From Elephas maximus indicus (taxonomy: Eukaryota; Chordata; Mammalia; Proboscidea; Elephantidae), in NCBI RefSeq assembly GCF_024166365.1, contig NC_064819.1, forward strand, positions 203,385,293 through 203,449,292: DNA of 64,000 nt, in the 5' to 3' direction. The translations under genes and the position numbers were made by a program. Positions 46,081 to 57,269 of this stretch are shown here, piece by piece. The notes below the pieces were generated by a model, which saw only the letters and a program-made list of their open reading frames with translations, ran no database searches and had not been told where the DNA came from. Position 1 is the stretch's first letter; each line of letters opens with the position of its first letter.

Positions 46081-46852
46081 AATGAACACACAAAATTAAT
46101 GACTAAAAGTGAAAAATAATTTAAGCCTCTGAACTAAAATATTTACAAAACATTAACTTCTCTTGTTTATTTTCTCTATTTGTTCCACTCAAACTGGGGA
46201 GAAGAATAGAAGTCACAGCTGAAAGAGTAAATATGGTGAATAACCTGTTTTGAGTTTGTAGCTGGCAGGGCGGAAGTTCAAAACAAAATTCTTTCAAATT
46301 ACATTATTGTAGAGATCTTTTCTGACCTCAGTCAGCTGAGTCATTCCTTATTTTATAATAAACTTAAGTTGAGCTCAACTCTTTTACCCCTACGAGAGAG
46401 AAAAATGTTAAACAGCATGTAGCATTGAATTTGAAGTTAATTCGATGTTATAAATAGTTTCCTTTCTTACTCCTTAGAATACTCATTGGGATTTATATAT
46501 CAGCACTATCTGTTTCCCTGGTGACAAAAGTCGATTCGTGGTTTATTAGCTCCTAAATTTATATTCTGTTAACTCAGCTGGGTCCTTCCTCAATCTTCAA
46601 ATTTACATCAGTTTCCAGCAGGTTCAGTGGGCTTGCCACTGCCCCGCCTTTCCTTAAGTAATTTGATAACTTTTTAATACCATTTTTTTATGTCTGACAT
46701 TTCCTTGTTTAACATACATAAACCTTGTTTAACATACATACTTCATGCATACTTTGGTCAATTTGCATAATACAGGCTGCTTACATTTTCATTTTAAAAG
46801 CATTTGCCAACTTGCTGCTTCATGCTAAAACAAGCCCCGGGCTCTCTTACCC
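46081..46852. other. Intronic sequence, nothing recognised
   Basis: AT-rich DNA. Contains a 20-base direct duplication (CCTTGTTTAACATACATA twice, about 46704-46742). No repeat family identified. Confidence 0.4.
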
Positions 46853-47012
46853 AAAAAAACCACCGCCATTGAGTCGATTCTGACTCATTGCAACCGTATA
46901 GGACAGAGCAGAAGTGCCCCCATAGAGTTTCCAAGGAACGCCTGGTGGACTCAAGCTGCTGACCTTTTGGTTAGCAGATGTAGCTCTTAACCACTATGCC
47001 ACCAGGGTTTCC
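46853..47012 (-). repeat. AfroSINE (short subtype)
   Basis: An antisense complete copy, AAAACCACCGCCATTGAGTC to CCACCAGGGTTTCC. Confidence 0.9.
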
Positions 47013-47290
47013 CCCAGCCCTGTATTATCGCATAAATAGGAGTTAGCCAAGAGTTCTAAAAGCAATTCTTTTTCCTCCTTGCCCTCAGAACTGGGCTTCC
47101 CCCCAACTATACCGCCTTGGTGCTGCTGCTGCTGCTATTCAGCAGCAGTGTGTTTGCTGGTGTTGAATAATTTGAGGGGGAATCAACAGGCTGAGAGATG
47201 TGTGCCTTCCTTCTTAGCCTCCATTAAGCTCTCACATCCAAGGAAGGCAATAACTGGGTAACTCTTTGCAGTTTCACCTACATATATCCA

Positions 47291-47448
47291 AAACCAAACC
47301 CGTCTTCGTCGAGTCGATTTTAACTCATAGTGACTCTATAGTACGGAGTGGAACTGCCCCATAGAGTTTGCATGGATTGCCTGCTGGCTTGGAACTGCTG
47401 ACCTTTTGTTAGCAGCAGAGCTCTTAACAACTATGCCACCAGGGTTTC
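47291..47448 (-). repeat. AfroSINE (short subtype)
   Basis: An antisense copy, CAAAACCAAACCCGTCTTCG to CCACCAGGGTTTC. CCTACATATA and CTTACATATA flank it. Confidence 0.9.
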
Positions 47449-47769
47449 TAACTTACATATAGAATTTTAAAAAGTATTCCCATGAGGGCACTACTTATTC
47501 AAAGGCACTACTTGTTGACCCCAAATTATTTTTTTAGTACTTGGTTTTTTCTTTTAAAGGATCCTTTGTAAATTGAAGGAAAAACAGCTGGGGAAAAGGA
47601 GTATGAAAGGGAAGCATGCGAGAAGAATCTGATAGGAAATTTAATATATTCTGATGGTAGAAACAGCTGTGCATCTGGGATGCCTCCCTGTGCTGACAGC
47701 ATCTACTCTGCTCTTGTCTCTTTATCATTTATCTTCCAAAGGATAGATGGTCAGTGCAGACATTTCCTT

Positions 47770-48185
47770 GTTTTTGAGTCACCCACTAGAAAGTGTTTTA
47801 CTAGAATGTAAGCTCCATGAAGAAATTTTTCTGGTTTGTACATTGCTATAGAAATCTCTGAGTGGTGCTAATGGGTAAGCTCTCAGCTGCTAACCAAAAG
47901 GTTGGAGATTTGAGTGTGCCCAGAGGTACCTAGGAAGAAAAGCCTGGCAGTCTCCTTCTGAAAAATCCACCAGTGCAAACACCATCTTTGCCCAGATAAC
48001 TCCCTCCGGATTCAGCTCTGTCATGATTTTACAGAATCAAATCTTCCAACACCCTGTACTGCAATGGTCTGTTTTCTTGTCTGCCTCCTAAAGTAAATAA
48101 GCTATGGATTCTTTATCCCCTGTGTCTTCAGTTCTTCCCTAGTACAGTGTCTGACCAATGGTAGATGGTCAACAAAGAGTCAACA
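47770..48185 (+). repeat. L2 3' end, sense, split by an old SINE
   Basis: Before the SINE: AGAATGTAAGCTCCATGAAG. After it: CCTGTGTCTTCAGTTCTTCC and ACAGTGTCTGACCAATGGT. This is the L2 3' terminus with an older AfroSINE (47850-47972) in it. Confidence 0.7.
47850..47972 (+). repeat. AfroSINE, old subtype, truncated
   Basis: CTCTGAGTGGTGCTAATGGG, AACCAAAAGGTTGGAGATTT and GCCCAGAGGTACCTAGGAAG. The same old type as 7962-8165, lacking its 3' end. Confidence 0.75.
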
Positions 48186-48362
48186 TCTGAAGTGGTGAGG
48201 AAGATGGTGGTATGGTATAGCTAGTATGTCTCACTTATCTTTAATACATACAGTACGTTATCCTCCTCCATCGCACAGATGGTGTTGAGCATAGATTAGA
48301 TCATATCCCATGATGCACTGATTAAAACCTGTGCAGTTTATACTGTGTCTATGACATGGACA

Positions 48363-48523
48363 ATGGAAACCCTGGTGGTGCAGTGATTAAGTGCTACGGC
48401 TGCTAACCAAAGGGTCAGCAGTTTGAATCTGCCAGGCACTCCTTGGCAACTCTATGGGGCAGTTCTACTCTGTCCTGTAGGGTCGCTATGAGTCGGAATT
48501 GACAGCACTGGGTTTGGTTTTGG
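48363..48523 (+). repeat. AfroSINE (short subtype) with 13-bp target duplication
   Basis: A sense copy between exact repeats TATGACATGGACA at 48350-48362 and 48524-48536. The tail lacks the usual CTCGAC bases (GGAATTGACAGCACTGGG). Confidence 0.95.
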
Positions 48524-48639
48524 TATGACATGGACATGAGGATTCCATCTTCATATTCAATCCCCACACACAATGAATTCAGACCTCATCCACAAGTCAT
48601 CAAATTAAACAGAGGATACTTCTTAATTGCTAGGAATCG

Positions 48640-49020
48640 ATATTAAGTTTGGCACTGTAGACGTTACACAAGAAAGATAATGAGCAAAAACATTCCTGAC
48701 AACCAAAAGCTTTATAATGTAGTTAAGGAGGTGAAGCCACAAGAGTGTTAGCTAAGGCAATATAGAAGAAAATGGGACTAGAAAATATTGAAAAACCAAG
48801 AGAAAGCGATGCTTATCCAGGACTAGATTTAGTTACGGCTTCACAGATGAGAATTTGAGTTGACCCTTAAGGCATAAGGATGTCTGGCTAAATCTTCAAA
48901 GATAACTCTAATGCAGGAATAGACAAAGATAAGAGTCATTGAGGTAGGAGGGGAACCAGGGAAAATGATTATTGCAGAGGAGCTAAAAGAGAATTTCAGA
49001 AAAGAGTAATTATGGAAGAT
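48640..49020. repeat. Degenerate ancient repeat (L2-like), uncertain
   Basis: GTTTGGCACTGTAGACG and CTTATCCAGGACTAGATTT hint at an old mammalian repeat in reverse orientation. Too diverged to name. Confidence 0.3.
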
Positions 49021-49024
49021 TAAG

Positions 49025-49476
49025 TGTGGCCACAAATTCTTTGTCCTTCATCCTATCAAGAGGTTAAGTCTATTTCTAATCCACTTGAACCTGGGCAGGC
49101 CTTGTGACTTGCTCTGACACTAGGAAGTAGAGGTAGCGATGCTGTGTAAATTCCAGAACTTAAGACTTAAGAGGCCTTGCAGCTTCTGCCTTCACTACCT
49201 TGGAAATGTAGACTTGAGTCTCACGTGGGGGAAAGCCACATTAGCCTCCTAGAGGATGAGAGCCATGTGAAGGAGAACTGAAACTTCCCCCACTGACAGC
49301 CAATACCTCTTGGACCTTCCAGTCCAACTGACCCTCCTGTTGATGGAGCCACATGAGTGAGTCCAGGTGAAACCACCAGAGGAACCTCCCAGCCAAATCT
49401 AAGGATTCATGAGAAACAGTAAATGATTGTTGTTTTAAGCTATTATACTTTGGGATGGTTTGTTACGCAGCAATAA
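49025..49476 (+). repeat. ERVL/MaLR-class solo LTR, old
   Basis: Starts TGTGGCCACAAATTCTTTG and ends with TGTTGTTTTAAGCTATTATA then GGTTTGTTACGCAGCAATAA, the 3'-end signature of many ERVL-class LTRs. An RTE starts right at its end. Confidence 0.6.
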
Positions 49477-49477
49477 G

Positions 49478-50379
49478 TTGTTGTTAGGTGCTGTGAGTCA
49501 GCTTCCACTCATGGTGACTCTATGTATAACAGAAAGAAACGTACAATCCTACGTTTGTTGCAATGTTAGAGCCCCTTGTCGCAGCCACTGTGTGAATTCA
49601 TCTTATTGAGGGCCTTACTTTTTTTTTCCACTCACCCTTATCAAGCATGATCAGGAGCAACTGGTCCCTCCTGATGACATATCCAAAATAAGCGAGATGA
49701 AGTCTTGCCATTTTTGCTTTTAAGGAGTGTTCTGGCTGTACTTTCTCCAAGATAGACTTGTTTGTTCTTCTGGCAGTCCACGGTATATTCAATATGCTTC
49801 GCCAACACCACAATTCGAATGCATCAATTCTTCTTTGGTTTCCCTTCTTCATAGTCCAGTTTTTGCACGCATATGAGGGAATTGAAAATACCATGGCTTG
49901 GGTCAGGTGCACCTTAGTCATCAAAGTTACATCTTTGCTTTTTAGGACTTTTTAGAGGTCTTTTGCAGCAGATTTATCCAATGCAATACATCGTTTGATT
50001 TCTTGACTGCTGTTTCCATGGGCATTGATTGTTGATCCAAGAAGAATGAAATCCTTAACGACTTCAATTTCTTTGCCATTTATAATGATGTTGTTCATTG
50101 GTCTAGTTGTGAGGATCTTCATTTTCTTTATGTTCAGGGACAATTCATACTGAAGGCTCTCTTTTACTTTCATCATAAGTGCTTCAAGTTGTCTTAATTT
50201 TGGGCAAGCAAGGTTGTATCATCTGGATATCTTAGGTTGCTAATGAGTCTTCCTCCAATCCTGATGCCGAGTTCTTTTTCACATAGCCCAGTTTCTCGGA
50301 TTATTTGTTCAGCGTATAGATTGAATAAATGAGGTGAAAGAATACAACCCTGCTGCACACCTTTTCCAATTTTAAACCT
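49478..50379 (-). mobile_element. RTE LINE, antisense, 5'-truncated
   Basis: Its 3' end is at 49478 (TTGTTGTTAGGTGCTGTGAG). It contains the C-terminal part (MMTKVHLTQAMVFSIPSYAC, RIDAFELWCWRSILNIPWT, YFGYVIRRDQ on the - strand) and the end of the reverse transcriptase up to about 50379. About 900 bases; no intact frame. Confidence 0.9.
49598..50176 (-). pseudogene. RTE polyprotein C-terminal fragments
   Basis: Two overlapping open stretches (50176-49952 and 49924-49598) cover thumb and C-terminus: EVVKDFILLGSTINAHGNSS, SSQEIKRCIALDKSAAKDL, then the FELWCW and AYFGYVIRRD blocks. A frameshift lies near 49940. Confidence 0.85.
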
Positions 50380-50392
50380 GGTGTGCAGCAGG
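50349..50392. repeat. 13-bp perfect inverted repeat at the truncated RTE end
   Basis: CCTGCTGCACACC (50349-50361) and GGTGTGCAGCAGG (50380-50392) are separated by 18 bases. The left arm belongs to the RTE; the right arm lies just at or beyond its 5' truncation. Confidence 0.9.
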
Positions 50393-50510
50393 CATAGGGA
50401 GGGAAGAGAATTGAAGGAAAATTGACAGATTTGGCTACATGGCTGTTCTGATATCTCTGTTCTGGAAAAGGCATGAAGCTATCAGGAATAGTCTCATTTT
50501 ACAAATGGTG

Positions 50511-50680
50511 TTATTGTTAGGTGCTGTCGAGTCAGCTCAGACTCATAGCAATCCTATGTACAGCAGGATGAAACAGTGCCCTGTCCTGTGCCACCCTCAC
50601 AATTATTGTTATACCTGAACCCATCGTTGCAGCCACTGTGTCAATCCTTCTCTTTGACAGTCTTCTTTTTCACAAGACCT
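50511..50680 (-). mobile_element. RTE LINE 3' end, antisense fragment
   Basis: TTGTTAGGTGCTGTCGAGTC, ATGTACAGCAGGATGAAACA, ATCGTTGCAGCCACTGTGTC. About 170 bases, 5' truncated. Confidence 0.85.
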
Positions 50681-50833
50681 CAACCATATGAGAAATTAGC
50701 CCTGCAATTTGATATTTAACTTAGATCTTGAATTAAAAGTATTTCTGCTTACTAAAGTAAAATATATTAAAGCTTATACCATTTAAAAATGTATAAAGTA
50801 AAAAATGAAAGTTTTCCATAATCCTACTTTCTA

Positions 50834-50983
50834 CCCAGAACCAAAAAAACCCCGACTCATAGCGACCCTATAGGATGGAGTAGAACTGCCCGATAGAGTT
50901 TCTAAGGAGCGCCTGGCAGATTCGAACTCCTGACCCTTTGGTTAGCAGCTGTAGTACTTAACCACTACGCCACCAGGGTTTCC
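50834..50983 (-). repeat. AfroSINE (short subtype) with 13-bp target duplication
   Basis: An antisense copy lacking about 18 bases near its 3' end (AAAAACCCCGACTCATAGC). Exact flanks ATCCTACTTTCTA at 50821-50833 and 50984-50996. Confidence 0.95.
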
Positions 50984-51103
50984 ATCCTACTTTCTATATT
51001 CCCCAAAAAGCCAGCATTAACAGTTTGGTCTATATAAATATATATGCACACATATGCCTACCACCATATCACCTATCAAATTTATTCATCCCTCAGATAA
51101 AAG

Positions 51104-51276
51104 GGAAACCCTGGTGGCGCAGTGGTTAAGTGCTACAGCTGCTAGCCAAAACATTGGTGGTTTGAATCCACCAGGCACTCCTTGGAAACTCTGTGGGGTA
51201 GTTCTACTCTGTCCTGTAGGGTCACTATGAGTTGGAATCAACTCAACAGCAACGGGTTTGGTTTTTCTTTTTTTCC
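51104..51276 (+). repeat. AfroSINE (short subtype) with 10-bp target duplication
   Basis: A sense copy with exact flanks CAGATAAAAG at 51094-51103 and 51277-51286. Confidence 0.95.
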
Positions 51277-51354
51277 CAGATAAAAGTGGAAGAATCACCA
51301 TGACCATAATTTCTGAAGAAGTCATACATTTTTCTCTAGTGTACTGAAAGTGTT

Positions 51355-51440
51355 CTTTTTTTTTGTGGTAAATGTATATATAACAAAACATTTGCCAGTT
51401 CAACATTTTTTTACATGTATAATTCAGTGACATTGATTAT
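51355..51440 (-). repeat. Old L1 3' end fragment, antisense
   Basis: TGGTAAATGTATATATAACA and TTTTACATGTATAATTCAG resemble the 3' end at 16260-16320. Confidence 0.55.
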
Positions 51441-51730
51441 GCTTGAAAATGTTTTTAAAAGAAAGCCACAAATTGGAAATCTGTAGTTTCTTCCCATTAT
51501 ATTAAACCCAAGAATATGTGTCCCTATGTTTCCAAGTACAATGACTTAAACTAGGAAAGTAATAAGCTTCCCTTCGTTCCTAACCCATTTGCATTACCTC
51601 CTTCCCCAGGGCACTGTCATAGCAGTTAGAGCTGTGAGTTTTGCTACTAAAAGAGTAGGGGAATTTCCTACAAATTTTAAGTTAACTTGCTTAAACAGTC
51701 TCTCCGTGTGATGCTCATTTAGCCAGTTTT

Positions 51731-51892
51731 CTAACCCTGGTGGCATAGCAGTTAAGTACTACAGCTGCTAACTAAAAGGTCGGCAGTTTGAATCCACCAG
51801 GCACTCCTTGGAAACTCTACGAGGCAATTCTATTCTGTCCTGTAGGGTCACTATGAGTTGGAATCTGCTTGAAGGCAATGGGTTTGGTTTTG
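51731..51892 (+). repeat. AfroSINE (short subtype)
   Basis: A sense copy, AACCCTGGTGGCATAGCAGT to GGTTTGGTTTTGG. Confidence 0.9.
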
Positions 51893-52092
51893 GTTATTCA
51901 TATATAAGAAACTCTTTATCTTTCTTAAAATTACCCTGAGTGTGCCATACTTACAACAATTGTGGACATTTAAGTCCAGTGTTTCTGTTTATCTTAGCCT
52001 TAACAAGGGTTTAGAGACCCTGGGTGGTACAAATGTTTAACATGCTTGGCTGCTAACCAAAAGGTTGGAGGTTCAAGTTCACCCAGAGGCAC

Positions 52093-52356
52093 TGTCTTAG
52101 TTATCTAGTACTGCTTTAACAGAAACACCACAAGTGGATGGCTTTAACAAAGAGAAGTTTATTCTCTCATAGCCTAGTAGGCTAAAAGTCCAAATTCAGG
52201 GCGTCAGCTCCAGGGGAAGGCTTTCTCTCTCTGTTGGCTCTGGAGGAAGGTCCTTGACATTAATCTTCCCTTAGTCTGGGAGCATCTCAGTGCAGGAACC
52301 TCAGGTCCAAAGGACTTGCTCTGCTCCTGGCACTGGTTTCTTGGTGATATGAGGTC

Positions 52357-52393
<37 letters not shown>

Positions 52394-52619
52394 TCTCTCT
52401 TTTATATCTCAAAAGAGATTGGCTTAAGACACTATCTAACCTCGTAGATCTCATTAATGTAACTGCTGATAAACCACCTCATTAACATCACAGTGATAGA
52501 ATTTACAACACAAGGAAATCACATCAGATGACAAAATGGTAGACAATTACACAATACTGGAAATCATGGTCTAACCAAGTTGACAGATATTTTTGGGGGA
52601 CACAGTTCAATCCATGACA
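52093..52619 (-). mobile_element. Solo LTR, MaLR type, antisense, with 5-bp target duplication
   Basis: 527 bases, TGTCTTAGTTATCTAG to TCAATCCATGACA; the reverse complement of the LTR family at 42466 and 43898. The exact 5-bp repeats GGCAC at 52088-52092 and 52620-52624 show an original insertion followed by LTR-LTR recombination. A (CT)n microsatellite lies inside. Confidence 0.95.
52359..52391. repeat. (CT)n microsatellite in the LTR
   Basis: About 15 CT units. The provirus LTRs at the matching place have only short GA-rich sequence, so it expanded here. Confidence 0.85.
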
Positions 52620-52978
52620 GGCACCTAGAAAGAAAGTCCTAGTGATCTACTTCAAGAAAATCAGCCATTGAAAACCCTATAAAACACAGTTCTACTGTGA
52701 TACACATGGGGTCCCCATGAGTTAGAATCCGCTCAACAACAACTGGAAGACAAGAGTTTAGGGCACAAAGAAATCTATAAGTCTGATAGAGATGGAAGAG
52801 CTGAACCCATAGTCTAGTTCAGGGTGAGCATGACATCTCAAGGCCTACCTGAAACCCCAAAGAAAACCTCCTGTGTAAGGGAGCCTGGGAGATGGGAGAT
52901 CTTGATGTTCTGTGATTATTACCGAAAAGAGCTTTGAAAGATTACTTGTTAGAAAGCACTGGTTACTCTAGTTCCTTA

Positions 52979-53162
52979 AGGAGCCCTGGTGGTGCAGTGG
53001 TTGAAGTGATTGACTGCTAACAGAAAGGTCAGCGGTTTGAAACCAGCAGTGGCTCTGCAGGAGAAAGATTTGGCAGTCTGCTTCCAAAGAGATTTACGGC
53101 CTTGGAAACCTCATGGGGTCGCTATGAGTAGGAATTGACTCGATAGCAGTAGGTTTGTTTTA
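52979..53162 (+). repeat. AfroSINE (long subtype) with 12-bp target duplication
   Basis: A sense copy, GGAGCCCTGGTGGTGCAGTG, TTTGGCAGTCTGCTTCCAAA, GGAATTGACTCGATAGCAG. Exact flanks TCTAGTTCCTTA at 52967-52978 and 53181-53192, with a G10 run in the tail (53169-53177). Confidence 0.95.
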
Positions 53163-53363
53163 TTTGGCGGGGGGGGGTATTCTAGTTCCTTAGCTGAGTT
53201 GCACAAATTAAAGGCAGTTGAAACCAGAATTACATTTTGAAGCACGATCTTACACAAAAAGGAATATCTTAAAATAATTTCAGACATTATTATTTAGTCA
53301 TATATAAAAGCTGCTTTTTTAACCAAAGAGTGTTGTTCAGAGAGCGATGTACGTAATACTCAC

Positions 53364-53496
53364 GCTTTTGCTAGCTCCATTGATATTTGTTCCAAAGAGC
53401 ATCCTTTTGTTTCAGGTATAAACACAACAACAAAAGCCAGGGAGGCTAGGCTCATTATTGTATATATAAAGCACACCCACGGCAGGCCAACAAGGT
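53364..53496 (-). CDS. SLC2A12: SLC2A12 (GLUT12) penultimate coding exon: last helix and PETKG motif
   Basis: On the - strand, acceptor TTTTGTAG (53504-53497) and donor GTGAGT (53363-53358) bound 133 bases. Two bases complete an Asp codon, then come 43 codons, then two bases of an Ala codon shared with the last exon. The protein reads [20 protein letters not shown], a membrane helix (the twelfth), then [24 protein letters not shown] is the hallmark after helix 12 of sugar transporters of the major facilitator superfamily. Phase matches the downstream exon across a 17-kb intron. The upstream exons (helices 1-11) are not in the window. Confidence 0.95.
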
Positions 53497-54065
53497 CTAC
53501 AAAAGACAAAAGAAATTGGTTGGAAATATGTTTTGTGTTGCTTGGATCCCATTTGTGGACAGCTGCTTTTCAGAACACATACGAAGCCATATGTATTTTC
53601 AAACACGCCAGTAGTATCCAGGGAAATAGGAATCACAAACGAAAAATATAGTCAGACTCTGAAAGTTTCATTTGTACAAACTACTCCAGCTTTCTCTGGT
53701 GAAGTAAATAGCCATGTTATAACTATCACAGTTTAAACCATTACCATCTTCTTGGTAGCATGCTTTTCTTTTTCAAAATAGTAATATATTATTATTAATA
53801 CCAAAACAAAACAAAACAAAAAACTCCTGCTCATGGCAAAAGCAGAGCCTCAAACAACACAGAAACAAAATGCAGAAAGTAAAATATCTCCTCTCCCTTG
53901 CCCTCTGCAATTCCTCTCCTTGGGAATTACCACTATAGCAGCTTGGTTTCTTTGGTGGTCAGCATTTTTAATGACATACAGATGGATTTTTCTTGAAATG
54001 AGCTCACCCTTCTTTACTTTGATTTGAATAAATCACTTCATGCTGGCAATAGTTCATTATTTATT

Positions 54066-55061
54066 TTTTGTTTATTTATTGTACTTTAGATGAAGGTTTA
54101 CAGAACAAACTAGTTTTTCATCAGTTAGTACACACATTGTTCTATGACATTGGTTAACAACCCCACGACTTGTCAACACTCTTACACACATTGTTTTATG
54201 ACATTGGTTAACAACCCCACGACATGTCAACACTCTCCCTTCTCAACCCTGGGTTCCCTATTACCAGCTTTCCTGTTCCCTCCTGCCTTCCAGTCCCTGC
54301 CCCAAGGCTGGTGTGCCCTGCTAGTCTTGTTTTATTCCATGGGCCTACTCAATCTTTGGCTGAAGGGTGAACCTCAGGAGTGGCCTCATTACTAAGCTGA
54401 AAGGGTGTCCAGGAGCCATACTCTCAGGGTTTCTCCAGTCTCTGTCAGGCCAGCAAGTCTGTTTGGGGGGGGTGTTAGAATTTTGTTCTACATTTTTGCC
54501 CACCTCTGTCTGGGACCCTCTATTGTGATCCCTGTTAGAGTGGTCAGTGTGGTAGCCGGGCACCAACTCGTTGTACTGGACTTAGTCTGGTGGAGGCTGT
54601 GGTAGGTGTGGTCCCTTAGTCCTTTGGACTAACCTTTCCCTCGTATCTTTAGTTTTTTTCATTCTTCCTTGCTCCCAAAGGGGTGAGACCAGTGGAGTAT
54701 CCTAGATGGCCACTCACAGGCTTTTAAGACCCCGGATTCTACTCACCCAAGTAGAATGTAGAACGTATTTCTTTATAAGCTATGCATTACCAATTGAGCT
54801 AGATAATCCCCGAGATCATGGTCCCCACAGCCCTCAGCCCAGCAATTCAGTCCCTCAGGGAGTTCAGATGTGTCTATGGAGCTACCATGACCTTGCCTTG
54901 TACAGGTGGTGTTGGCTTCCTCAGTATTGTGTACTATCTTACCCTTCACCAAAGTTTCCATTCATCTATTGTCTATAAAGTGTTTTTCCATCCCCATCCC
55001 TCCCCTCCCTTGTAAACATCAAAGATTGTTTCTTTTTGTATGTAAACCTTTTCATGAGTAT
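54066..55061 (-). repeat. L1 3' UTR with a 54-bp tandem duplication
   Basis: About 1 kb of non-coding 3' UTR, shared with 44958-45625. Units 54130-54183 and 54184-54237 repeat ACACACATTGTTYTATGACA and the following 34 bases with few differences. Confidence 0.88.
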
Positions 55062-56504
55062 TTATAGAAGTGGTCTCATACAATGTTTGCCCTTCTGTGA
55101 TTGACTTATTTCACTCAGCATAATGCCCTCCAGATTCATCCATGTTATGAGATGCTTCACAGATTCGTCATTGTTCTTTATCGTTGAGTAATACTCCATT
55201 GTGTGTATGTACCACAGTTAATTTATCCATCTGTTGATGGGCATCTAGGTTGTTTCCATCATCTTGCTATTGAGAACAATGCTGCAATGAACATGCGTGT
55301 GCATATGTCTATCTGTGTGAGAACTCTTATTTCTCTAGGATATATTCCTAGGAGTTGGATTGCTAGATCATATGGTATTTCTATTTCTAGCTTTCTAAGG
55401 AACAACCATATCATTTTCCAAAATGGTTGTATCACTATACATTCCCACCAGCAGTGCAGAAGAATTCCGATCTCCCTGCAGCCTCTCCAACATTTGTTAT
55501 TTACTATTTTCTTGATTCATACCAGTAATGCTGGGGTGAGATGCTATCTCATTGTGGTTTTGATTTGCATTTCTCTAATGGCTAGAGATTGTGAGCACTT
55601 CCTCATGTGTCTGCTGGCTGCTCAAACATCTTCTTTGGTGAAGTGTCTGTTCATTTCCTTTGCCCATTTTTAAATTGAATTATTTGTCTTATGTTGTAGC
55701 TGTTGGATTTTTTTTGTAGATTTTAGAGATTAGACCTTTGTCTGATTTGTAATAGCCAAAATTTTTTCCCCAGTCTATAGATTCTCTTTTTACTCTTTCG
55801 GTGAAGTCTTTTGATGAGCGTAAGTGTTTAATTTTTAGAAGATCCCAGTTGTCTAGCTTATCTTCTGGAGCTGTGTATTGTTGGTTGTGGTTTGTATCCT
55901 GTTAATGTCATGTATTAGGCCCTCTAGAGTTGATGCTATTTTTTCTTCTATGAACTTCATGGTTTCTGGCTTGATATTTAGGTCTTTGATCCATTTTTAG
56001 TTTTTGTTTATGGTGTGAGGTATGGGTCCTGTTTCCTTTTTTTGAAGACGGACACCAAGTTTTGCCAGTACCATTTATTAAAAAGACTGTCTTTTCCCTA
56101 TTTGATGGACTTAGGGCCCTTGTCAAAGATCAGGTGACCGTAGGTGGTTGGATTTACATCTGGGTTCTAAATTCTGTTCCATTGGTCAATGTATCTGTCA
56201 TTGTATCAGTACCAGACTGTTTTGACTACCACAGCTGTATAGTAGGTTCTGAGGTCAGGTAGTGTGAGTCCTCCTACTTATTCTTTTTCTTCAATACTGC
56301 TTTACCTATCCAGGGCTTCTTCCCTTTCCATATAAAGTTAGTGATAATTTTTTTCATCTCTTTAAAGAATGTTGTTGGTATTTGAGTAGGGGTTGCATTC
56401 TATTTGTAAATTGCTTTGGGTAGAATTGTCATTTTCACAATGTTGAGTCTACCTATCCATAAGCATGGTATGTTTTTCCATTTATGTAGATGTCTTTTGA
56501 TTTC

Positions 56505-57269
56505 TTACAGTAGTGTTTTGTAGTTTTCTTTGTATAGGTCTTTTACATCCCTGGTTATATTTATTCCCAAGTATTTTATTTTTTTAGGAGCTATTATAAA
56601 TGGTGTTGTCTTCCTGATTTCCCTTTCATCGTTTTCTTTATTGGTGTGTGGGAATCCACCTGATTTTTGTACGTTTATCTTGTATCCTGCTATTCTGCTG
56701 AATCTTTCTATTAGTTCCAGTAGTTTTCTCATGAAATCTTTTGGGTTTTCTATGTATAGTATCATATCAACTGCAGATAGGGAGAGTTTAACTTCTTCAT
56801 TACCAATTTGGATGCCCTTTATTTCTGTTTCTTGCCTTATTGCTCTAGCTGGGACTTTTAACACAGTGTTAAACAGGAGTGGTGATAAAGGAGATCCTTG
56901 TCTTGTTCCTGTTCTCAAGGGGAATGTTTTCAGTCTCTCTCCATTAAGAATGATGTTAACCATTGGTTTTGCATAGATGCCCTTTATTACGTTGAGAAAT
57001 TTTACTTCTATACCTATTTTATTGAGAGTTTTTGTCAGGAATGTGTGTTGGACTTTGTCGAGTGACTTTTCTGCATCGATTGAGATGATCATGTGATTCT
57101 TTTCTTTCTTTTTATTTATGTCGTGGATTATGTTGATTGATTTTCTAATGTTGAACCATTCCTGCATACCTGGTATGAATCCTACTTGGTTGTGGTTTAT
57201 TATTTTTTTGTCATGATGCTGAATCCTATTTGCTAGAATTTTGTTGAGAATTTTTGCATCTATATTCAT
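56505..57269 (-). pseudogene. L1 ORF2 reverse transcriptase, longest open piece (254 codons)
   Basis: [20 protein letters not shown] begins just after the fingers. [39 protein letters not shown] (palm box A, Asp kept, Phe of AFD changed to Leu), [19 protein letters not shown] (box B), [13 protein letters not shown] (box C, first Asp of the pair lost), [12 protein letters not shown] and [17 protein letters not shown] follow in order. Polymerase activity is excluded by the box C change. Confidence 0.92.

Larger units (their letters stand above)
52014..52741 (+). repeat. Old-type AfroSINE split by a solo LTR
   Basis: Arms 52014-52092 (ACCCTGGGTGGTACAAATG to CACCCAGAGGCAC) and 52620-52741 (GGCACCTAGAAAGAAAG to GAATCCGCTCAACAACAACT) are one sense SINE once the LTR and one copy of GGCAC are removed. 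Confidence 0.92.
36294..53363 (-). other. SLC2A12: SLC2A12 last intron (about 17 kb)
   Basis: This intron lies between two phase-matched SLC2A12 exons and is filled almost completely with transposable elements: nested L2, the MaLR-type provirus, RTE fragments and over a dozen AfroSINEs. No additional exon was recognised. Confidence 0.85.

Noticed and set aside
48363-48523. tRNA gene (A and B boxes)
   Set aside because: The box A/B-like sequence belongs to the tRNA-derived SINE head found about 29 times in the window; there is no tRNA cloverleaf.
55203-55673. 156-codon open frame on the + strand
   Set aside because: It is the antisense of the L1 ORF2 C-terminal region; the - strand carries the known protein order, and this frame has no independent features.
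56530-56976. 148-codon + strand frame, and others at 57750-57992 and 59692-60126
   Set aside because: All are antisense shadows of L1 ORF2 or ORF1; hydrophobic appearance comes from reading an A-rich coding strand backwards.
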